Origin: an uncultured Collinsella sp.
GTDB taxonomy: Bacteria; Actinomycetota; Coriobacteriia; Coriobacteriales; Coriobacteriaceae
Length of the DNA: 5,368 bases
NCBI GenBank assembly: GCA_900552425.1
Contig: URZR01000131.1
Location: forward strand, 1 to 5,368
Direction of reading: 5' to 3'
In this document: positions 1-4,431 of the stretch, in pieces
Layout: each line of letters opens with the position of its first letter
Position numbering within the stretch: position 1 is the stretch's first letter
Notes under the pieces: model-generated
Database searches by the model: none
Seen by the model: only the letters and a program-made list of their open reading frames with translations
Told to the model about the DNA's origin: nothing
Translations under genes and position numbers: made by a program

Positions 1-105
1 ACGGCATCCGGTACCCATGAGGAACTGCTGAAGACCTGCGACGAATACCGCTCCATCTACGAGTCGCAGACCAAGAACCAGGCCCAGCCTGAGGAACTGA
101 AGTGA
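1..105 (+). CDS. ABC exporter half-transporter, C-terminal end (partial)
   Basis: Only the last 34 codons and the TGA stop (103-105) are present; the gene begins before the window. The visible peptide contains GTHEELL followed by a YRSIYESQ-like tail. This is the usual end of the nucleotide-binding domain of type IV (ABCB-like) exporters, just after the H-loop region. The tail resembles the TM287-type partner of heterodimeric exporters, and the next gene is a TM288-type half, so the two probably form one membrane exporter. The stop lies 14 bases before the next ATG and directly abuts its Shine-Dalgarno sequence, so the pair is cotranscribed. Its Walker B residue, which would show whether this half carries the degenerate ATP site, is outside the window. 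Confidence 0.85.
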   Translation, partial: TASGTHEELLKTCDEYRSIYESQTKNQAQPEELK

Positions 106-112
106 AAGGAGG
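105..112 (+). promoter_or_regulatory. Ribosome binding site that fixes the start of the ABC gene
   Basis: AAAGGAGG is a near-perfect Shine-Dalgarno sequence, with seven bases between its last G and the ATG at 120. An in-frame GTG at 102 overlaps the upstream stop as GTGA and would add six residues. It has no comparable ribosome site, so ATG 120 is the better start. Confidence 0.85.
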
Positions 113-119
113 AACGGAA

Positions 120-2165
120 ATGACTAAGAACAACGCTGAAAAAACCATGCAGACCAAGCCGGGTAACAAGCCAGGCGCAAAACCGCCGATGCAGAAAGCC
201 GCGCCGGGAACCACCAAGCGCATCTTCGGCTACATCTTCCAATACAAGTGGCATGTCGTGGCGATCGTACTGTGCATTCTGGTCGGCGCGGCCGCCCAAG
301 CCGGATCCGCACTGTTCCTGCAGTCGCTGATCGACAACTACATCCTGCCGCTGGTCGGCGTGAAGAACCCCGACTGGAGCCCGCTGCTACGCGCCCTGAC
401 ACTCATGGGCTGCCTGTACGCCGCCGGCACCTTCTGCAGCTGGCTATGGCAGTGGCTCATCGTCACCGTCGAACAAGGCACCCTGAAGAAGATCCGCGAC
501 GACATGTTCGCCCACCAGCAGACGCTGCCGATTCGCTACTTCGACACCAACGAGCACGGCGACATCATGAGCCGTTACACCAACGACACCGACACCCTGC
601 GCCAGGCCATCAGCCAGTCCTTCCCGCAGATGTTCTCCTCCGCGATCTCCGCGCTCGCGGCCCTCGTCTCCATGCTGTGGCTGTCGGTGCCGGTCACGAT
701 CTTCGTACTCGTGTTCGCCGCGATCCTGTTCGTGGCCGTGCGCGCCATCGTCTCCCGCTCCGGCCGCTACTTCGTCAAGCAGCAGATGTGGATCGGCGAC
801 GTGAACGCCTTCGTCGAGGAATCCGTCAACGGTCAGAAGGTCATCAAGGTCTTCAACCATGAGGACGCCACCCAGAAGACCTTCGACGAGAAGAACGAGG
901 AACTGTACAAGGCCTCCGCCGAAGCGAACACCTGGGGCAACGTGACCATGCCCGTCGTAGGCAACATGGGCTACATCCTCTACATTCTGCTCTCCATCGT
1001 CGGCGGATTCATGGCGCTCTCCGGCATGGGAAACTTCGGTCTCGCCGGCGCGGGCAAGCTCACCCTCGGCGCCCTCATCTCCCTGCTCACCCTGTCGCGC
1101 TCCTTCGTCAACCCGCTCGGCCAGGTCTCCATGCAGTTCAACATGGTGATGATGGCGCTCGCCGGCGCATCCCGCATCTTCCAGCTGATGGATGAGAAGC
1201 CCGAGGACGACGGCGGCTCCGTCACACTCGTCAACGTCGAGCTCGGCGAAGACGGCCGCACCATGACCGAAGTGGACCACGAAACCGGCCATTGGGCCTG
1301 GAAGCGTGAGGAAGGCGACGACGGCACCCGTTCCCTGAAGGCCGCGCAGTCGCTGAGCCCGAAGGCCGCGGAAGTGGCAAGGAAAGCGCGCGAGAACGCG
1401 ATCACCTCGCCGGACGGGCGCCTGACCCTGCTGCAGGGCGACGTGCGTTTCACCGACGTGACCTTCGGCTACAACCCGGACAAGCCCGTGCTGCACGACA
1501 TCACCTGGTTCGCCAAGCCCGGCCAGAAGGTCGCGCTCGTCGGCGCCACCGGTGCCGGCAAGACCACGGTGACCAACCTGATCAACCGCTTCTACGACAT
1601 CCAGGAAGGCATGATCCTGTATGACGGCATCTCCGTCAAGGGCATCCGCAAGCCCGACCTGCGCAAGTCGCTCGGCATCGTGCTGCAGGACGTGAACCTG
1701 TTCACCGGCACCGTGATGGACAACATCCGCTACGGCAACCTGGACGCCACCGACGAGGAGTGCATCGCAGCGGCCAAGCTCGCGGGCGCAGACGACTTTA
1801 TCACCCGCCTGCCCGACGGCTACGACACCATGCTTACCGGTAACGGTGCCCAGCTTTCGCAGGGCCAGCGCCAGCTGATTTCGATCGCACGCGCCGCCGT
1901 CGCCGATCCGCCGGCGATGATCCTGGACGAGGCCACGAGCTCCATCGACACCCGCACCGAGGCCATCGTACAGGCGGGCATGGACAAGCTCATGGAGGGC
2001 CGCACGACGTTTGTCATCGCACACCGCCTGTCCACCGTGCGCAACTCCGACGCGATCATCTGTCTGGATCACGGCCGCATCATCGAGCGCGGCAACCACG
2101 ACGAGCTGATCGCCAAGCGCGGGTATTACTACCAGCTGTACACGGGAGCGTTTGAGCTGGAGTAG
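120..2165 (+). CDS. ABC exporter half-transporter, TM288/BmrD/LmrD-like (membrane domain fused to ATPase domain)
   Basis: This is a complete 681-residue half-transporter of the type IV exporter fold, acting in the cytoplasmic membrane. Residues 1-35 are a polar Lys/Pro-rich tail. About six membrane helices follow (near 45-66, 91-117, 172-190, 192-212, 282-302 and 314-335). A linker of about 80 residues (361-440, with an ETGHWAW patch) leads to the nucleotide-binding domain. Visible motifs are A-loop Tyr451, Walker A GATGAGKT (475-482), Q-loop Gln523, signature LSQGQ (579-583), Walker B MILDE with Asp603 and catalytic Glu604, D-loop SSID (607-610) and H-loop His635. The NBD closely resembles TM288 of Thermotoga, the half of TM287/TM288 that supplies the canonical Walker B glutamate. 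With the upstream partial gene it probably forms a heterodimeric exporter. The family includes multidrug, lipid and peptide exporters, and the cargo is unknown here. Phe codons are strongly TTC (25 TTC to 3 TTT), unlike the genes downstream. Confidence 0.93.
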   Translation: MTKNNAEKTMQTKPGNKPGAKPPMQKAAPGTTKRIFGYIFQYKWHVVAIVLCILVGAAAQAGSALFLQSLIDNYILPLVGVKNPDWSPLLRALTLMGCLYAAGTFCSWLWQWLIVTVEQGTLKKIRDDMFAHQQTLPIRYFDTNEHGDIMSRYTNDTDTLRQAISQSFPQMFSSAISALAALVSMLWLSVPVTIFVLVFAAILFVAVRAIVSRSGRYFVKQQMWIGDVNAFVEESVNGQKVIKVFNHEDATQKTFDEKNEELYKASAEANTWGNVTMPVVGNMGYILYILLSIVGGFMALSGMGNFGLAGAGKLTLGALISLLTLSRSFVNPLGQVSMQFNMVMMALAGASRIFQLMDEKPEDDGGSVTLVNVELGEDGRTMTEVDHETGHWAWKREEGDDGTRSLKAAQSLSPKAAEVARKARENAITSPDGRLTLLQGDVRFTDVTFGYNPDKPVLHDITWFAKPGQKVALVGATGAGKTTVTNLINRFYDIQEGMILYDGISVKGIRKPDLRKSLGIVLQDVNLFTGTVMDNIRYGNLDATDEECIAAAKLAGADDFITRLPDGYDTMLTGNGAQLSQGQRQLISIARAAVADPPAMILDEATSSIDTRTEAIVQAGMDKLMEGRTTFVIAHRLSTVRNSDAIICLDHGRIIERGNHDELIAKRGYYYQLYTGAFELE

Positions 2166-2179
2166 GAACGGTTACTGAC

Positions 2180-2285
2180 GGAGGGTTCCCCGGGGCGTCG
2201 GGGTAATTCCTCCGTGCTCAAACATTCTCGCTTCGCTGCGAAACTGCGCGCGGAGGAAATACCCCGCCGCCCCGGGGCACCCTCC
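2180..2285. repeat. Large imperfect palindrome (REP/MITE-like) between convergent genes
   Basis: Two 38-base arms (2180-2217 and 2248-2285) are reverse complements at 34 of 38 positions. The left arm contains GGAGGG, CCCCGGGG, CGGGG and CCTCC blocks, and the right arm mirrors them. One of the four mismatches would be a G-U wobble in RNA. The 30-base loop contains a nested perfect hairpin, TTCGC-T-GCGAA (2232-2242). No target-site duplication is evident next to the arms, and no coding sequence fits the element. It has no T-run after it, so it is not a typical intrinsic terminator. It may be a dispersed palindromic element of the REP/BIME or MITE kind, or a transcript 3'-end stabiliser; one copy cannot tell these apart. 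Confidence 0.8.
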
Positions 2286-2328
2286 TGCGCGCAATCAGCC
2301 CGTTGTTTAAAACGGAATAAAGGTTAGT

Positions 2329-2361
2329 GAGGCCCTGGCCGTTTGGCCAGGGCCTCGTTTT
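2329..2361. terminator. Rho-independent terminator between convergent genes
   Basis: A perfect 12-bp stem (GAGGCCCTGGCC, 2329-2340, with its complement at 2345-2356) closes a four-base GTTT loop. GTTTT follows on the plus strand, so it should end transcripts from the ABC exporter operon. Read on the minus strand, the hairpin lies 12 bases past the LysR stop, but its tail is only weakly T-rich (ACTAACCTTTATT). It may therefore work in both directions, better on the plus strand. Confidence 0.88.
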
Positions 2362-2368
2362 GTGTAAG

Positions 2369-3247
2369 CTACTTGAGGAGTTGGGCCATGGCGTTGACAA
2401 ATTTTTGTACTTGGAGGGTTGGCTCGAGCGGGTAGTGTAGAAAGACCGGCACCTCGCGGCCGCATAGAAACGGCACGCCCACAAAGGCCGGATGCACCCC
2501 CGACCATGCGCCGCAGGTGAGCACCGCGTCGCCCTTTTCCTCGGCCTCGTTAAAGAGCGCAAAGTCGAAGCTATCCACATCGATCACGTCCACGCCGCCG
2601 TCGGCCAACAGGTCGATACGCAGGCTGTCTATGGCGTCGTTGCCGTGACGGAGCACGCGCAGGCGCATGCCCTCCAGGTCGGCAACCGTGATGCGCGTCT
2701 TGCGCGCGAGCCGGCTCGTGCGCGGCACATCAATATAAAACGGCACGGTAACGATGCGGAGCTTTTGGCAGGCGTCGCCCCAGCGCGGGGTCGAAAAACT
2801 CGACTGCACCACATCCACCTCGCGCCCCAGACTGCGCATGACGGTCTCGCGCTCATCGTAAAGGTCCCCCACCGGCACAATCTCAAAACGCAAGCGCGGC
2901 TCCATGTCGTGCACCTGCGGCCACAGCGCGAGCGTGTGGCGCCCCGGGCACATCATCGACACGCCCAGGCGCACGGCGCCGCCATCGCCCGCCGCGCGTC
3001 GGGCGCGGCGCAGCGCATCATCGGACTGGCGCATGATCGAGCGCGCGTCGTCCACCAGCAGCGCCCCCGCCGGCGTCACCTTAACGCCCGAGTGCGACCG
3101 CTCGAACAGCGTGATGCCGAACTCGGCCTCGAAGCCCGAAACCTGCTTGACGAGTGCCGGCGTCGACACGCGCAGCTTTGCCGCGGCACGCGAGAAGCTT
3201 CCCAGCTCCGCGGCGGCCGATATGGCCTCAAGTCGTCGATCGTACAC
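2369..3247 (-). CDS. LysR-family transcriptional regulator
   Basis: This 292-residue protein has the usual length and layout of LysR-type regulators (LTTRs). Residues 1-60 form the winged helix-turn-helix: LGSFSRAAAKLRVSTPALVKQ (helices near 17-36) followed by LF-ER and VTPAG, the conserved end of the domain. A linker helix spans about 62-88 (Arg-rich at 80-84), and the effector-binding domain covers roughly 90-290. Such proteins act as tetramers that respond to a small metabolite and usually control a divergent neighbour. The start is GTG (3245-3247 on the plus-strand map), with GGGAG six bases upstream. The gene is transcribed away from the SDR-MFS pair across a shared 233-base region, so those genes are its probable target and autoregulation is likely. 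It converges on the ABC operon at its 3' end. The ligand is not predictable. Confidence 0.92.
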   Translation of the reverse strand: MYDRRLEAISAAAELGSFSRAAAKLRVSTPALVKQVSGFEAEFGITLFERSHSGVKVTPAGALLVDDARSIMRQSDDALRRARRAAGDGGAVRLGVSMMCPGRHTLALWPQVHDMEPRLRFEIVPVGDLYDERETVMRSLGREVDVVQSSFSTPRWGDACQKLRIVTVPFYIDVPRTSRLARKTRITVADLEGMRLRVLRHGNDAIDSLRIDLLADGGVDVIDVDSFDFALFNEAEEKGDAVLTCGAWSGVHPAFVGVPFLCGREVPVFLHYPLEPTLQVQKFVNAMAQLLK

Positions 3248-3253
3248 GTCAAT

Positions 3254-3258
3254 CTCCC
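3254..3258 (-). promoter_or_regulatory. Ribosome binding site for the LysR gene, supporting a GTG start
   Basis: Read on the minus strand this is GGGAG, six bases before the GTG codon. No upstream in-frame ATG is better placed, so the GTG start is well supported. Confidence 0.7.
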
Positions 3259-3313
3259 GTTTTCGCGCCTATGGCCACATGGTGCCACAGGGGGTTGTTT
3301 TCGCAGGTCATGC

Positions 3314-3325
3314 GCTCAATTGAGC
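3314..3325. promoter_or_regulatory. Perfect 12-bp palindrome, candidate operator
   Basis: GCTCAATTGAGC is perfectly self-complementary. It sits inside a near-symmetric ATGC...GCAT context with one extra base on the left. Its right half supplies the TTGAGC that could act as the -35 box of the SDR promoter, so a bound protein would compete with RNA polymerase. It does not show the interrupted T-N11-A form typical of LysR boxes, so the cognate regulator is uncertain. Confidence 0.4.
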
Positions 3326-3349
3326 ATAAACTGCATCGCACGGTATAAA
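3320..3349 (+). promoter_or_regulatory. Candidate sigma-70-type promoter for SDR-MFS genes
   Basis: TTGAGC (3320-3325; 4 of 6 to consensus) and TATAAA (3344-3349; 5 of 6) are separated by 18 bases. They face the SDR gene, and the predicted start site near 3356 would give a leader of about 125 bases. The -35 box overlaps the 12-bp palindrome. This is a pattern match only. Confidence 0.4.
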
Positions 3350-3380
3350 CCTACGGTTAACGCTATTCTAACAAATATGC

Positions 3381-3398
3381 AATTCACCTGCGCGAATT
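3381..3398. promoter_or_regulatory. Second dyad in the divergent region, candidate regulator site
   Basis: AATTC (3381-3385) and GAATT (3394-3398) flank an eight-base spacer. Outside them, ATGC (3377-3380) and GCAT (3403-3406) extend the symmetry, with a four-base offset on the right. The site would lie downstream of the predicted SDR start point, a position suited to repression or to an autoregulation site for the LysR gene. The even spacing does not match a standard LysR box. Confidence 0.3.
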
Positions 3399-3467
3399 CA
3401 AAGCATACGATAACCAGCGAAAACCACGTGAGTCGATTAATGGGAGCGGCCCACAGGGAGGCACAAG

Positions 3468-3473
3468 AAGGGA
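3468..3473 (+). promoter_or_regulatory. Ribosome binding site of the SDR gene
   Basis: AAGGGA lies seven bases before the ATG at 3481 and fixes that start. A stronger AGGGAGG (3455-3461) sits 19 bases upstream of the ATG, which is too far to serve it directly. Confidence 0.65.
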
Positions 3474-3480
3474 AGTTCCT

Positions 3481-4362
3481 ATGAGCAATTGGCTTAAGCT
3501 CGAGGGCGACGTCTGCGCCGTGACCGGTGCGCTCGGCGGTATGGGCGTCGAGATTTGCCGCGAGTTCGCCCGCAACGGCGCCAACGTCGTCCTGCTCGAC
3601 CTGGACGAGGAGAAGGTCAAGACCGCAGCCGCCGACCTCGCTGCCGAGTTTGGCATCCACGCCGAGGGCTACAAGATGAACGCCACCGACGAGGCCGAGG
3701 TTCAGGCCGCCGTCGACGCCACGATCGCCGACTTCGGTCGCGTCGACGTTCTCGTCAACACCGCCGGCGTCCTGCGCTTCGCAGCCATGGAAGACCTGCC
3801 GCTGAGCGACTGGAACGAGGTCCTCAACGTCAACCTTACCGGCTACTTCATCACCTCGCAGCGCTTTGGTCGCGAGATGATTAAGGCCGGTCAGGGTCGT
3901 CTGGTGCACATCTCGACCGTTGCCAGCCACTCCCCCGAGACGTTCTCGGGCGTGTACAGCTCCACCAAGGCGGGCGTCAACATGATGTCCAAGATGCTGG
4001 CTGCCGAGTGGGGCCCCTACGGCGTGCGCTCCAACTGCGTCGAGCCTTGCTTTGTCAAGACCCCCATGTCGGCAAGCTTTTACGCCGACCCCGAGGTCGA
4101 GAAGAGCCGCAGCCGCCTCATCGCCACGCGCCGCATCGGCGAGGTCAGCGATATCGCCAACGCCGTCATGTTCCTGGCGTCCAAGCGCTCGGACTTTACC
4201 ACCGGCGACGCCATCAAGGTCGACGGCGGCTTCTCCAACATGATGGGCGATCTCACCGCCAAGCCCGGCGGCCGTCGAACCTTTGCCGACAACTACCTCA
4301 AGAACAAGGGCGTCGAGCTTTGGTCCGACGAGTCCGGCGTCGCAAAGCCGACTGACCAGTAA
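3481..4362 (+). CDS. Short-chain dehydrogenase/reductase (classical SDR), probably NAD(H)-dependent
   Basis: This 293-residue cytosolic Rossmann-fold oxidoreductase has the classical SDR order of motifs. They are TGALGGMG (15-22) for dinucleotide binding, Asp40 at the end of strand 2 (favouring NAD over NADP), NTAG (93-96, usually NNAG), NVNLTG with the probable active-site Asn118, YSSTK (Tyr159, Lys163), EPC-V-T (188-194, usually PG-V-T) and DGGF (248-251). The position 13 residues before the catalytic Tyr, normally Ser, is Thr146 (preceded by Ser145). Classical members usually end shortly after the DGG motif, near 250 residues. Here about 42 more residues follow, including a polar GGRRTFADNYLKNKG segment. 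A LysR gene diverges upstream and an OFA-type carrier follows 65 bases later, so it probably oxidises or reduces a transported hydroxy/keto compound. The specific substrate is unknown. No bile-acid hydroxysteroid dehydrogenase identity is claimed. Confidence 0.92.
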   Translation: MSNWLKLEGDVCAVTGALGGMGVEICREFARNGANVVLLDLDEEKVKTAAADLAAEFGIHAEGYKMNATDEAEVQAAVDATIADFGRVDVLVNTAGVLRFAAMEDLPLSDWNEVLNVNLTGYFITSQRFGREMIKAGQGRLVHISTVASHSPETFSGVYSSTKAGVNMMSKMLAAEWGPYGVRSNCVEPCFVKTPMSASFYADPEVEKSRSRLIATRRIGEVSDIANAVMFLASKRSDFTTGDAIKVDGGFSNMMGDLTAKPGGRRTFADNYLKNKGVELWSDESGVAKPTDQ

Positions 4363-4374
4363 ACCAGCCCGACA

Positions 4375-4404
4375 GGGAGGCTCGCGGTGATGCCCGCCCC
4401 TCCC
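4375..4404 (+). other. Weak hairpin potential in the SDR-MFS spacer
   Basis: GGGAGG (4375-4380) can pair with CCTCCC (4399-4404) across an 18-base loop. If formed in RNA, it would hide the strong Shine-Dalgarno of the putative leader peptide. There is no T-run after it, so it is not an intrinsic terminator. A six-pair stem with a large loop is modest evidence. Confidence 0.25.
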
Positions 4405-4431
4405 CCGCATCGATTAGAAAGAGTCCCATGA
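4390..4431 (+). CDS. Possible 13-residue proline-rich leader peptide (MPAPPPHRLERVP)
   Basis: This tiny ORF starts at ATG 4390 (or the in-frame GTG at 4387) behind a strong AGGGAGG (4374-4380), nine bases before the ATG. Five of its 13 residues are proline, including a Pro4-Pro5-Pro6 run of the type that slows ribosomes without EF-P. It also uses TTA and AGA codons, which should be uncommon in such GC-rich DNA. Its stop TGA (4429-4431) overlaps the MFS start as ATGA, the geometry of translational coupling. The MFS gene itself has only a weak ribosome site. Against it: such a short ORF can arise by chance, and there is no conservation data. Confidence 0.3.
   Translation: MPAPPPHRLERVP
4417..4423 (+). 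promoter_or_regulatory. Weak ribosome binding site of the MFS gene
   Basis: GAAAGAG is only partly complementary to 16S rRNA and sits four bases before ATG 4428, closer than ideal. No ATG, GTG or TTG occurs upstream in this frame within the SDR-MFS spacer, so ATG 4428 is the start despite the weak site. Confidence 0.5.

Larger units (their letters stand above)
3248..3480. promoter_or_regulatory. Divergent control region between LysR and SDR genes
   Basis: This 233-base non-coding stretch should hold both divergent promoters and the LysR operators. The part from about 3300 to 3420 is clearly more AT-rich than the surrounding genes, as expected of promoter DNA. It contains a perfect palindrome (3314-3325), a second dyad (3381-3398) and a plausible plus-strand promoter (3320-3349), listed separately. 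An imperfect dyad (12 of 16 positions symmetric) also lies at 3272-3287, close to the LysR start. No convincing minus-strand -35/-10 pair was found. Confidence 0.7.

Noticed and set aside
102..119. GTG start for the ABC gene, overlapping the upstream stop
   Set aside because: The AAAGGAGG site is correctly spaced only for ATG 120; the GTG has no suitable ribosome site.
444..2099. Long open frame on the minus strand, opposite the ABC gene
   Set aside because: It is antisense to a gene with every ABC motif in place. Its translation is low-complexity (Gly, Val, Asp, His, Ala rich), as expected of the mirror frame in GC-rich DNA.
2300..2315. CCGTT/AACGG inverted repeat before the terminator
   Set aside because: The stem is only five pairs and no T-run follows on either strand, so no function is supported.
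2492..3484. 330-codon open frame on the plus strand across the LysR gene
   Set aside because: It is antisense to a clear LysR protein, has His/Arg/Ala-rich low-complexity translation, and runs through the promoter region.
3440..3484. 14-codon ORF whose stop overlaps the SDR start as ATGA
   Set aside because: It has no Shine-Dalgarno in front of it, and the SDR has its own good ribosome site. It is probably chance, and is noted only because the MFS gene shows a similar arrangement.
3316..4410. 364-codon open frame on the minus strand across the SDR gene
   Set aside because: It is a mirror frame of a well-supported SDR, with biased composition and no recognisable motif.
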